Shown here: piece after piece, positions 49,281 to 58,418 of the stretch | How the letters are laid out: the number at the start of each line of letters is the position of its first letter | Numbering within the stretch: position 1 is the first letter of the stretch | From: Gilliamella sp. B3022 | Lineage (GTDB): Bacteria > Pseudomonadota > Gammaproteobacteria > Enterobacterales > Orbaceae | Length of the DNA: 64,000 nt | Assembly (NCBI RefSeq): GCF_028751545.1 | Contig: NZ_CP071867.1 | Span: 1,957,306-2,021,305 of the forward strand | Reading direction: 5' to 3' | The notes under the pieces: generated by a model | Database searches by the model: none | Told to the model about the DNA's origin: nothing | What the model saw: only the letters and a program-made list of their open reading frames with translations | Program-made: the position numbers and the translations under genes

Positions 49281-50153
49281 TTATACTTGTCCAAATTTTT
49301 GTAGACAAAAGTCGATGAAACTGCCTAATTTTGGTGGAATACGGCGATCAGCAGCATAAAGTACATGCATAGGATGAGTGGGAATAGGATATTTGGGTAA
49401 TAATGGAACGGGTTGTCCTAATTCAATCACCGCTTTAACCATTTCAACCGGTTGTAACATGATTCCTTACCCACTAATTGCCGCCGGAAGTAACGCATCG
49501 CTACCATCAGAGATTAAACGTCCACTCACCGGCACTGAAATAAGTCCTTGCGGACCAATAAATTCCCAATGATTCTGTAATACCATTGAAAAAACGAAAC
49601 ATTCACGTTGCCTTAGATCATTAGGGGTATTTGCCGTTTTTAAATAGGAAGGTGCCGCACATAATAGTAGCCGATAAGGGGCAAGCGATCTGACGATTAA
49701 ACCACAGTCTGATGGTTTTCCTACTGGTAAAACTAAATCATATCCTTCATCAATCAGATTAACTTTTCGATAGGTTAATGATAAATCAATAGAGACTTCA
49801 GGATGGGTTCTTAAAAATTCAGGCAGTAAGGGTGTAAGTGCGTGAGTACCAAAAGTTGTTGATGCGCTAATTTTTAACCGACCACGAGGCTTTACATTAC
49901 TTTGTGCAGCGATGGTTTGGGCTTCGGCAACTTTGATAAGAATATTTTTGGCGCGTTCATAAAAAATGCTTCCTATCTCAGACAAACTTTGATGCTTTGT
50001 TGTGCGATTAAGTAAGCGAACATTTAAATATGTTTCGAGCATGCGTATGTATTTGCCGATCAACAGAAGAGACAGATTCAGTGCGTTGGCTGTGGCTGAA
50101 AATAAGCCAAGTTCAACAGTTTTAACGAAAATGGTCATGCAAATTAAGCGATC
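49281..50153 (-). pseudogene. LysR-family regulator interrupted by one in-frame stop
   Basis: From ATG 50153 (MDRLICMTIFVKTVELG) the product reads as a full LysR protein of the transcription-factor group that usually sits next to an NAD(P)-binding oxidoreductase. A TAA at 49467-49469 interrupts it after LPAAISG, and the same frame then continues with family-like GIMLQPVEMVKAVIELGQ to a natural stop at 49281. A single T-to-A change of a Leu codon would explain the stop. The HTH also has unusual residues (NLSLLLIGK where SPQ/VGK types are usual). The divergent oxidoreductase is also broken. Confidence 0.85.
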
Positions 50154-50256
50154 CATTAAAAACAAATTATTTATATAGATGAAATATTGGAATAATTTAT
50201 CATGTTTTATTTCTATTTTATAGTGTCTGTGTTTTCGCAATTCTAAGGAGATAGAA

Positions 50257-50797
50257 ATGAAAATTGCCATTATTGGTACTGGCAGTATGACCCAGGTCTT
50301 GCTAATGCACTCGCTGATGCGAACCATGAGATTGTTATCGGGCATCGAGATTTAGCGAAAAAATCACAAGCATTGGTTAAATCAATTGGTGCTAATGCTC
50401 AAGGTGAAGATATTGCAACCGTTGTGCATTTAGCTAAGGCAGTTATTTTAGCGTTATCCTATCATGCCATTAGTGATGTTATTGCAGTCGCGGGTGATCT
50501 TTCAGATAAAATTTTAGTGGATATCACCAATCTTGTGTCAGAGGATTTTCTCATTTAGTTATTGGACACACGACATCCGCCGCTGAAGAAATTCAGAAAC
50601 TCGCACCCAAAGTAAGGGTGGTTAAAGCGTTTAATACTATATTTGCACAGTTAATCCCAAAAGAAGCTAGAAAAGCGGATAAAATACCGGTGTTTATTGC
50701 CATAAATGATGAAGCTGCAAGAGAGTTTGTTACCAAACTGGTCCGTAGCTTAGCCTTTGAACCTATTTTATTGATATTGAACGATGTATTTAGTTAG
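50257..50797 (+). pseudogene. NAD(P)-binding oxidoreductase (F420-reductase-like), frameshifted
   Basis: An AAGGAG site and ATG at 50257 start MKIAIIGTGSM, a Rossmann nucleotide-binding motif. A frameshift near 50290 moves the reading frame to PGLANALADANHEIVIGHRD and the central domain. A second frameshift near 50545 leads to HLVIGHTTSAAEEIQKLAP and KVRVVKAFNTIFAQLIP, all typical of the NADPH-dependent reductase family related to F420 reductase. The C terminus is cut short after FEPILLIL. It is divergent from a LysR pseudogene; regulator and target are decaying together. Confidence 0.85.
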
Positions 50798-51090
50798 TTA
50801 TTGGTCTATTTATGATAAATAAAATTAAACTCACTATTATTTAATGTGTGTACCATTGTTAACTTGAGTTGCAATGATAGGACAGTTAACTAGTGGTAAA
50901 TTAATCAGAGTATTAAATTATTGTTAATGGTAACTATGTGATCACACTCTCATTTTTACATACAGCATACAAATATTCAGTAAATGGCAAATTTGTCTTC
51001 TAGGTTTTCAATTCGATATTTCTTACTATCACACTATTATTTATGTTTTACTTTTTATGTGTGATTGATTATTTAAACCAGGAGTTCACT

Positions 51091-51753
51091 ATGGAACTGT
51101 ATTTAGATACTGCCGATATTTTGGCAATTGAGCGTTTGGCACCAGTATTGCCAATTAATGGGGTAACAACCAACCCCACTATTGTGGCAAGGTCAGGTAA
51201 ACCCATTTTTGCTTTGTTAGAAGAACTGCAAGATATACTGGGTTCAGATAAGGTGTTATTTGCACAAGTACTAGCCAGTGATGCGAAAGGCATGATTAAA
51301 GAGGCCGAACAACTTAACAAGGCAATACCATCGATTGTGACGAAAATTCCCGTTAATGAACAAGGTTTATTGGCTATTAAGGAATTATCTCAACAAGGTA
51401 TTGTAACTTTAGGAACAGCGGTTTATGGTGCTGGACAAGGATTTTTGGGAGCACTTGCAGGCGCGAAATACATAGCTCCTTATATAAATCGCATAGATGC
51501 ACAAGGTGGAAACAGTAAAGATACAATTTTAGAGTTACAACAATTGTTTGATTTGCATTGCCCTGAATCCATAGTGATAGCAGCAAGTTTTAGAACGCCA
51601 AGACAAGCTTTAGACTGTATGTTAGCGGGTTGTAAAGCCATTACCTTACCTGTTGATGTAGCAGAATTATTTATCTCCGATCCAGCAGTCGATGCGGCAG
51701 TGGCTAAGTTTAATCAAGATTGGTGTTGCGCATTTGGTTCATTAACCTATTAA
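51091..51753 (+). CDS. fsa: fructose-6-phosphate aldolase
   Basis: 220-residue transaldolase-like class I aldolase; FSA enzymes reversibly cleave fructose 6-phosphate to dihydroxyacetone and glyceraldehyde 3-phosphate. The Schiff-base Lys85 is in [21 protein letters not shown] and [13 protein letters not shown] are hallmarks. AGGAG at 51080-51084 fixes ATG 51091; the frame extends upstream to 51043. E. coli has FsaA and FsaB, and I cannot choose between them. Confidence 0.94.
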   Translation: MELYLDTADILAIERLAPVLPINGVTTNPTIVARSGKPIFALLEELQDILGSDKVLFAQVLASDAKGMIKEAEQLNKAIPSIVTKIPVNEQGLLAIKELSQQGIVTLGTAVYGAGQGFLGALAGAKYIAPYINRIDAQGGNSKDTILELQQLFDLHCPESIVIAASFRTPRQALDCMLAGCKAITLPVDVAELFISDPAVDAAVAKFNQDWCCAFGSLTY

Positions 51754-51886
51754 TGGCCTTTTCAAGGTTTTCTAAATTAGATAAAATTTTTAATATTGCT
51801 TGGTGAGTTCAATTCCATTAAATTTACGGGTAACAAGGTGTTTAATATTTAGACTGAAAAGTAGCGTTTTTTTTAATTTTTTGTTG

Positions 51887-51895
51887 TATGATAAT
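51887..51895 (+). promoter_or_regulatory. possible -10 with Fur half-site before the siderophore-interacting protein gene
   Basis: TATGAT (51887-51892) could be a -10 element. It overlaps ATGATAAT, the core of a Fur-box half site, about 50 bp before the ATG of a ferric-siderophore-reductase-like gene. No clear second half site or -35 is seen. Confidence 0.25.
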
Positions 51896-51944
51896 TCAAT
51901 GTGCAAAAGCACCAATACCCGTAAAAAATATAAGGATTTAAGTC

Positions 51945-52742
51945 ATGGCAGATAAACACCAAAAATCAAAAAAGTTCATTATTAATGCACTGTTAAGCGT
52001 ATTAAACGTTGAGAAGATTTCACCCAGCTTTATACGTGTACAGTTTAGTTGTAATAAACCGTTAAGTGTTGATTCAGCTTGGATTTGTCCTCATATTAAA
52101 TTATTATTTCCTGAGCCTAGCACGGGCAAAATTTTATTTCCTGAACTGAGCGAAGACAATAAGATTATGGTGAGTGATAAAGTCCGTCAACTGGCTCGCA
52201 GTTATAGTATACGTAAGTTTGATGCTATGACAAATCAGTTATTTGTTGATTTTGCAATTCATGAAGGTGGTTTGGCTTCTGTTTGGTCAAGACAAGCTAA
52301 AGTTGGCGATCAGATTGGCTTGGTCGGTTCTGTGGGTAAGCTTTCGTTTACAAATAATTGTTTGGTTTTGATGGGTGATATTTCAGGTATGCCAGCAATC
52401 TGTTATACGCTTGAACATTTACCGGAAAACCAAAAAGTTTATGCCTTTATTGAAGCTAATCATGCTATGGATGTTATTGAACTACCCAATAATGAACATG
52501 TGCAAGTCAGATGGTTAATTCAAGATAAGGAAAAATCCAATCAATTGGTTGATGCAGTGATCAATGCTGAATTTGCCGAACAAGATAAACTTATGTTTTG
52601 GGGTGGAATGGAAAGTTCATTAGCGCAGCAATTACGACGAGCATTGAAAGATAAATATACTCAGCTTGCACCTGAAGCAATTCATATCACAAGCTATTGG
52701 CGTGAAGGATTTGCTGAAGGTGAGTTTAAGCATCGTGACTAG
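51945..52742 (+). CDS. siderophore-interacting FAD protein (ferric-siderophore reductase family)
   Basis: 265-residue cytoplasmic flavoprotein of the ViuB/YqjH family, which reduces ferric siderophores with NADPH to release iron. The N-terminal FAD-binding barrel holds ARSYSIRKF (the RxYS/T flavin motif), and the C-terminal SIP domain holds the acidic and YWREG segments. AAGGAT precedes the ATG. It is followed by acpH after 18 bp. No siderophore synthesis or receptor genes are nearby, so the substrate is unknown. Confidence 0.88.
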   Translation: MADKHQKSKKFIINALLSVLNVEKISPSFIRVQFSCNKPLSVDSAWICPHIKLLFPEPSTGKILFPELSEDNKIMVSDKVRQLARSYSIRKFDAMTNQLFVDFAIHEGGLASVWSRQAKVGDQIGLVGSVGKLSFTNNCLVLMGDISGMPAICYTLEHLPENQKVYAFIEANHAMDVIELPNNEHVQVRWLIQDKEKSNQLVDAVINAEFAEQDKLMFWGGMESSLAQQLRRALKDKYTQLAPEAIHITSYWREGFAEGEFKHRD

Positions 52743-52760
52743 TCAATCTTATCTGAATTC

Positions 52761-53348
52761 ATGAATATTTTAGCGCATCTACATTTAGCTTTTCTAGTAA
52801 ATAGTTCATTAATTGGTAATACGGTAGCGGATTTTGTTAAGGGTGATCCTTATTTAACTTATGCTAACGATGTGGCTGATGGAATTATGTTACATCGCAA
52901 AATCGATTGTATGACCGATAGTTTGCCAGAAGTGAAGCAAGCGAAATTATTGTTTCGCCAACCCCATCGACGGGTGGCGCCAATTGCATTGGATATTGTG
53001 TGGGATCACTTTTTATCCAAACAGTGGTTGACTTTTGGGGTTATGGAAAGTGTTGGTGAATTTAATCAATATACTAAACAACAAATCCAACCGTTCATTA
53101 GGAAATATCCTATTGATTATCAAGGTTTTATGCAAGCCATGTGGCAAGGTAAATGGCTAGAAAACTATGCCTCAATTGATTTTGTTGAAAAAGTATTAAG
53201 TGGAATGGCAAAGAGAAGACCAAAACTCTGTTTATTAAAAGAGAACATTATTGATATTCGGCAAAATTATTCTGAGCTGGAAGCATTATTTGCAGTTTTG
53301 TATCCTAAAATAGGTACAGCCGTTATCTCATCCAAATTTACTTTATGA
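52761..53348 (+). CDS. acpH: acyl carrier protein phosphodiesterase AcpH
   Basis: 195-residue enzyme that removes the 4'-phosphopantetheine arm from holo-ACP. The start MNILAHLHLA and the metal-ligand segments GNTVADFVKG, LHRKIDCMTD and DIVWDHFLSK match the family. It probably shares a transcript with the siderophore-interacting protein gene. A large hairpin follows the stop. Confidence 0.92.
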   Translation: MNILAHLHLAFLVNSSLIGNTVADFVKGDPYLTYANDVADGIMLHRKIDCMTDSLPEVKQAKLLFRQPHRRVAPIALDIVWDHFLSKQWLTFGVMESVGEFNQYTKQQIQPFIRKYPIDYQGFMQAMWQGKWLENYASIDFVEKVLSGMAKRRPKLCLLKENIIDIRQNYSELEALFAVLYPKIGTAVISSKFTL

Positions 53349-53353
53349 AGATT

Positions 53354-53400
53354 TTAACTATCGGGATTAAGCTAGATGTGACACTTAAGCCGATAGTTAA
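53354..53400. terminator. hairpin between convergent acpH and the hydrolase gene
   Basis: 11-bp perfect stem TTAACTATCGG (53354-53364) with CCGATAGTTAA (53390-53400), with a 25-nt inner loop that may fold further (TTAAG/CTTAA). It sits between two convergent stops. No T-run follows on either strand, so efficiency as an intrinsic terminator is uncertain. Confidence 0.5.
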
Positions 53401-53416
53401 AAAGATCATTTACTTA

Positions 53417-55504
53417 TTAATTAGGAATAATCAATTCCCCATTTTCTTTCTTGATTATATCGTTACTGTTAGGCGTTTGTAATATAGGTACTAAATTTTG
53501 GGCAGTGGCATCGGGCGTGAATGCAATTTTTCCTACACGGGGCATAGCATGAATTACCTGACTGTCAGGTAATGTTGCCTTATTGGTTAAATTTGCCCAC
53601 AACCACTCCATTGCATCCTCTCCATAATAGTCAATTGAGACAAGTGAATTATCAAATGGCGGTTTGCCTTCTAAATAACTACTATTTTCTACTTCAATGT
53701 AACGTAATTGTGAATTGATGCCTTCTACTTGACTGTTTAAGGCCACGTAAGCACGAGATGTATAATCCGGTAGCTGTTTTACATTGTTACGACCATGGAT
53801 AATAAATGTTTTGATTCCATTTAAATTGGCTGAGGCGACAACTTGTTTCATACCGAAAACAACTCTAGGATCTTTTAATTTTTCATACAAACAAATTGCC
53901 CCTTTACTGTTGTAGTCAATTTCATTTTTATTATCAGAACTTGAATAGAAATCTCGTCTTGGCGAATGAATGTCTTCATTGTTGACGAGTGCTAATAGGG
54001 TTGATTCATTTCCTAGCCATATTGGTAGATGTCCATCTGCCCATCCCCAAAGTTGCTGGAAATCTGTTTCTGATAAAGGTTCAACTTTACCTGTATAAAG
54101 AAGTGGATTTTTTTGGGTGCTTGCAACCGAATAATCACACATTCTTTCGGTAACGTCAAAATGACCATAGGCGCTAATATATTGATAAGGTAGCCCTATT
54201 GTTTCTTTATAATAATAATAGGGAAGTTGTCTCTCCATTTCTGGTGTCCAGCCATATTGACGCAGTTTTTCAAGCGCTTCTTTAGGGGTTCCATAAATGA
54301 GTAATTGTGCTTTTTTTAAGGCATTACAACGATTTTTCGCATAAGTGTAATTATCAGCAAAAGGTATATTCATATCTTTATTTTCACTGATTATTGCTGG
54401 AACAGCACAAGGTATATACAGTGATGCATAAGTACTATATTCCGCTATTGAAAGATATTCAATTCTTGCAGATGGTTTTTCACCAACTTTAACGTTTACA
54501 GGTATCGTTTCAGAGTAAGGTGAGATTTGAGGATTAACTGCCACAATACCTTTTATTGTATTATTTTTGTCTAACTCTCCAGCTTTTAGAGCGGCTCCTC
54601 CGCCATCAGTTGCGCCATAAACTAATACTAACGTATTGTCTTTATCGAATATCACCTTTTTAGTAGGGGAATAGTGAGAGTTGATTTGGTAAAAAGCAAA
54701 TTCAATGGATTTTAAAACAAATTCCCCCCAACGTTCTTCGGAGTTTTGTTTTGAGTGCAGTTGTTTTATTGCATAGCGGTTAGGGTAGGTTTTTACATAG
54801 TGCTTTCGATTTTCGATATTAGGTTTAAATAATAAGTTATTTGTTTGCACTTTGCCATTAATCGCAAATCCCCGTTGATGCGTTATATCATAAATACCAT
54901 TACCCAACCCTTTATCATTATAAACGACGGCACAGTTATGACGAAGGCCCCATAATCCCCGAATTTGTATATCATATGCATTGAATAAACCATCTGAATT
55001 TGTTGATGGTACGGCAACAATACACGGTTTATTTTTATCAAAATCCAATGGGATTTGTACTAATAGCCCTACACTTTCTTCATTATTTTTATAGGTGGCT
55101 AATATTTCAGTACCTGCTATTTTACCATCAAATAATTGGGTAAGATTTTTTCTTTGAAAACCAAAAAGTGACCCTTCTCCAGTTTTGATATCAATAAAAC
55201 GATTTAATTTTAATTGTCTGAGTTCTTGTAGGGTAGGTTGAGCAGGATGAGCTACTGTCGGTTTAATCACGATTGTTGATAAAGGCGTGAATCCCAAACC
55301 TGCTGTTACTAAGTCATCGCTATCCCCGTCATAGTAAGTAGAACTTTCTATTGTTATCCCAGCCGGATATTGGATGAGATTCATCTCTTCACGAGATATA
55401 CTTAATCGTAGATCACTTTTAGCTTGAACTGCAAAAGGAAGGATAGCGGAGGTAAAACACATTAACGATACCAATGCTTTTATTTTTATATTTTTAATTC
55501 TCAT
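53417..55504 (-). CDS. 3-hydroxybutyrate oligomer hydrolase-like secreted protein
   Basis: 695 residues with a signal peptide (AVQA-KS). Overall layout and motifs match the D-(-)-3-hydroxybutyrate oligomer hydrolase family (GLGFTPL; PCIVAVPSTNSDGLFNAYDIQIRGLWGLRHNCAVVYNDKG). In the family as I remember it, the nucleophile lies in a SVSNGGG segment. Here the aligned segment is GATDGGGAALKAGE, with Thr299 at the serine position. Either the nucleophile is Thr, it lies elsewhere, or the protein is no longer this esterase. AAAGGAA before ATG 55504 supports the start over 55528. No PHB genes are nearby. Confidence 0.75.
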   Translation of the reverse strand: MRIKNIKIKALVSLMCFTSAILPFAVQAKSDLRLSISREEMNLIQYPAGITIESSTYYDGDSDDLVTAGLGFTPLSTIVIKPTVAHPAQPTLQELRQLKLNRFIDIKTGEGSLFGFQRKNLTQLFDGKIAGTEILATYKNNEESVGLLVQIPLDFDKNKPCIVAVPSTNSDGLFNAYDIQIRGLWGLRHNCAVVYNDKGLGNGIYDITHQRGFAINGKVQTNNLLFKPNIENRKHYVKTYPNRYAIKQLHSKQNSEERWGEFVLKSIEFAFYQINSHYSPTKKVIFDKDNTLVLVYGATDGGGAALKAGELDKNNTIKGIVAVNPQISPYSETIPVNVKVGEKPSARIEYLSIAEYSTYASLYIPCAVPAIISENKDMNIPFADNYTYAKNRCNALKKAQLLIYGTPKEALEKLRQYGWTPEMERQLPYYYYKETIGLPYQYISAYGHFDVTERMCDYSVASTQKNPLLYTGKVEPLSETDFQQLWGWADGHLPIWLGNESTLLALVNNEDIHSPRRDFYSSSDNKNEIDYNSKGAICLYEKLKDPRVVFGMKQVVASANLNGIKTFIIHGRNNVKQLPDYTSRAYVALNSQVEGINSQLRYIEVENSSYLEGKPPFDNSLVSIDYYGEDAMEWLWANLTNKATLPDSQVIHAMPRVGKIAFTPDATAQNLVPILQTPNSNDIIKKENGELIIPN

Positions 55505-55633
55505 TGCAAGTATTTCCTTTCTTAACAACCAAATTATTTTAGATAGGACTATCCTGATATTTTTTAGGTTGTTATAAATAATATTATCTTTATTTTTTGA
55601 ACGATGAATGAATATTATATTTTATTTTTTTGA

Positions 55634-56530
55634 TTATTGGGTAGATTTAAGAACGCAAAGTGTCCAAAAAGCTGCAATGATCCTTTCAGACAATCGTCTT
55701 TTTTGGACACAAATACCCACATCAAATGGTTCCATTAAATTAGTTGACCATTCGGTTATTCGCTCTCGGATTCGTTCAGGACTGTTTTCCATAACTACTT
55801 TCGGTAACAACGCTACGCCACACCCTAATGCAACCATTGATACGATTGCTTCATGTCCAGCAACAGTAGCATAAATTTTCGGGCTGCTGATTTTTTGTTG
55901 TTTAAACCAAAGATCAATTCTGTGTCGGCTTGGTCCGTGTTCAGGTAAAATAAAAGGGATATTATCCCAATCAGGTTGTTTTTGATGCAGTTTATCACTA
56001 AAGGTACTGTTAAGTTTTGGTATCAATAGAACCATTTCAATTTCACCAAGCTTTAAAAATTCAACCCCAGCAGGTAATTGTTTGGGTTTACCTGCAATAG
56101 CTAAATCCGCAAGATTCGATTGAACTTTTTCAACGGCATCCGCTGCATCGCCAGTAGAAAGCTTAATTTCAACTTGAGGATAATGAATACGAAATCTATC
56201 AAGGATTTCAGGTAAATGACTATAAGCCGCGGTAACCGAACAAAAAAGGGTCAGTTCACCTGCTAATTGTTGATCGGATTGATCCAAATCTTGCTTTACT
56301 TGTTGATGTAGGTTCACAACTTGTTGAGCAAAACGTTTTATTTTTTCACCTTCAGGAGTAATTTGTACTTGGCGATTATCACGAATAAATAAGGTATAAC
56401 CAAAATGTTCTTCCATGCGTTGGATCTGTCTTGATAACGTTGACGGACTTACGTGCATGGCATCAGCTGTCATACCAAAATGACACGTTTCGCATAAATG
56501 TAAGTACAACTTTAGATCACGGATATTCAT
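55634..56530 (-). CDS. ilvY: LysR-family regulator IlvY
   Basis: 298 residues from ATG 56530 (the frame opens four codons earlier). Strong similarity to E. coli IlvY across the protein: HFGMTADAMHVSPSTLSRQIQRMEEHFG, FCSVTAAYSHLPEILDRFR, KLSTGDAADAVEKV and GHEAIVSMVALGCGVALLP. IlvY activates ilvC in response to acetohydroxy acids and is normally divergent from it. Here the divergent gene is prfC, so the target is unlinked or the role has changed. Confidence 0.88.
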   Translation of the reverse strand: MNIRDLKLYLHLCETCHFGMTADAMHVSPSTLSRQIQRMEEHFGYTLFIRDNRQVQITPEGEKIKRFAQQVVNLHQQVKQDLDQSDQQLAGELTLFCSVTAAYSHLPEILDRFRIHYPQVEIKLSTGDAADAVEKVQSNLADLAIAGKPKQLPAGVEFLKLGEIEMVLLIPKLNSTFSDKLHQKQPDWDNIPFILPEHGPSRHRIDLWFKQQKISSPKIYATVAGHEAIVSMVALGCGVALLPKVVMENSPERIRERITEWSTNLMEPFDVGICVQKRRLSERIIAAFWTLCVLKSTQ

Positions 56531-56736
56531 AACAAGTTCCATTTTTATACTGAAACGTTAGTGTAACCTGAAACTTCTTGTCAAAAAGACAAACATCAGC
56601 TAACAATATTGAATGTAAACATTATGCATAGATAAACAAATAAGGCAAATAGCATCAGTTATAACATCAATGGCAAAACAGTCAGATACCTGTTAAAATA
56701 TACGACTATTTTGTATGGATTAAGACAGTTAATTTT

Positions 56737-58329
56737 ATGACAGAACAAGCTTATTTAGATGAGGTGAATGCACGTCGCACTTTTGCTATCATCTCGCATC
56801 CAGATGCGGGTAAAACAACCATTACTGAAAAAGTGCTTTTATTTGGGCAAGCAATTCAAACAGCGGGTACCGTTAAAGGTCGTGGAGCGAATGCTCAACA
56901 TGCCAAATCAGACTGGATGGAGATGGAAAAACAGCGTGGTATTTCGATCACTACATCGGTTATGCAGTTTCCTTATAACAATTGCTTAGTTAACTTACTA
57001 GATACTCCTGGACATGAAGATTTCTCAGAAGATACTTATCGTACTTTAACTGCGGTAGATAGCTGCCTGATGGTCATTGATGCGGCTAAAGGGGTCGAGG
57101 ATCGTACTCGTAAATTAATGGAAGTAACCCGTTTACGTACAACGCCAATATTAACATTTATGAATAAGCTTGACCGTGACATTCGTGATCCAATGGAACT
57201 GCTTGATGAAGTTGAAAATGAACTTAATATTATGTGTGCTCCAATCACTTGGCCAATTGGTTGCGGTAAGTTATTTAAAGGTGTATATCATTTAGCTAAG
57301 GATGAAACGTATCTTTACCAATCAGGCAAAGGTCATACCATTCAAGAAGTTCGAATTATTAAAGGTCTAACAAATCCTGATTTAGATACTGCTGTAGGTG
57401 AAGATTTAGCCCAGCAACTGCGTGAAGAGTTAGAATTGGTACAAGGTGCATCAAACGAATTTGATTTAGAGGCTTTTTTGTCAGGCGATTTAACCCCAGT
57501 CTTTTTTGGTACCGCATTAGGTAATTTTGGTGTCGATCATATGCTTGATGGTTTAACGGTTTGGGCACCGACACCCCAACCACGGCAAACTGATAAACGA
57601 GAAGTTGCATCATCAGAAGAAAAGTTCAGTGGTTTTGTATTTAAAATCCAAGCTAATATGGATCCGAAACATCGTGACCGCGTGGCATTTATGCGCATTG
57701 TATCAGGTAAATACGAAAAAGGAATGAAGTTGCGTCATGTTCGTTTAAATAAAGATGTGAATATTTCTGATGCGTTAACTTTTATGGCCGGTGATCGTGA
57801 GCATGTTGAAGAAGCTTACGCTGGCGATATTATCGGTCTGCACAATCATGGCACAATTCAAATTGGTGATACTTTTACCCAAGGTGAAAATTTTAAATTT
57901 ACTGGCATTCCTAACTTTGCACCAGAATTGTTCCGACGGATTCGTTTAAAAGATCCACTTAAACAAAAACAGTTATTAAAAGGACTGGTTCAGTTATCCG
58001 AAGAGGGTGCTGTGCAAGTATTTCGTCCCATCACCAATAATGATTTAATTGTCGGTGCTGTTGGGGTACTTCAGTTTGATGTGGTAGTTGCACGATTGAA
58101 ATCGGAATATAATGTTGAGGCAATTTATGAGCCGGTTAATGTCACTACAGCGCGTTGGGTTGAGTGCAGCGATGTGAAAAAACTTGAAGAGTTTAAACGC
58201 AAATGTGAGCAAAATTTAGCGTTAGATGGTGGTGATAATCTATCTTATATTGCACCAAGTATGGTAAATCTGAATTTAACACAAGAGCGTTATCCTGATG
58301 TTGAATTTAGAAAGACACGCGAACATTGA
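56737..58329 (+). CDS. prfC: peptide chain release factor 3
   Basis: GTPase of 530 residues (E. coli 529) that recycles RF1 and RF2 after termination. G-domain motifs are SHPDAGKTT (G1), [14 protein letters not shown] (G3, with the RF3-typical SEDTYR) and NKLDR (G4). [16 protein letters not shown] is the switch I region. A hairpin terminator follows. Confidence 0.97.
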   Translation: MTEQAYLDEVNARRTFAIISHPDAGKTTITEKVLLFGQAIQTAGTVKGRGANAQHAKSDWMEMEKQRGISITTSVMQFPYNNCLVNLLDTPGHEDFSEDTYRTLTAVDSCLMVIDAAKGVEDRTRKLMEVTRLRTTPILTFMNKLDRDIRDPMELLDEVENELNIMCAPITWPIGCGKLFKGVYHLAKDETYLYQSGKGHTIQEVRIIKGLTNPDLDTAVGEDLAQQLREELELVQGASNEFDLEAFLSGDLTPVFFGTALGNFGVDHMLDGLTVWAPTPQPRQTDKREVASSEEKFSGFVFKIQANMDPKHRDRVAFMRIVSGKYEKGMKLRHVRLNKDVNISDALTFMAGDREHVEEAYAGDIIGLHNHGTIQIGDTFTQGENFKFTGIPNFAPELFRRIRLKDPLKQKQLLKGLVQLSEEGAVQVFRPITNNDLIVGAVGVLQFDVVVARLKSEYNVEAIYEPVNVTTARWVECSDVKKLEEFKRKCEQNLALDGGDNLSYIAPSMVNLNLTQERYPDVEFRKTREH

Positions 58330-58370
58330 TCATTTTTTTATATGAATAAATGAAAATCTATTGATAATTA

Positions 58371-58397
58371 AAGAGCTGGTTTACCAGCTCTTATGCT
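58371..58397. terminator. hairpin terminator between convergent prfC and the polysaccharide operon
   Basis: Stem AAGAGCTGG (58371-58379) with CCAGCTCTT (58384-58392), loop TTTA, followed on the plus strand by ATGCTTTA. A stable short hairpin; the T-tract is weak. It could serve both converging transcripts. Confidence 0.65.
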
Positions 58398-58418
58398 TTA
58401 CTTAAAAGACATTATAAT

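Noticed and set aside
51744-51772. Terminator after the fructose-6-phosphate aldolase gene
   Set aside because: Possible stems (AACCT/AGGTT or CCTT/AAGG) are too short or too loosely spaced to support a call, although TTTTCT follows.
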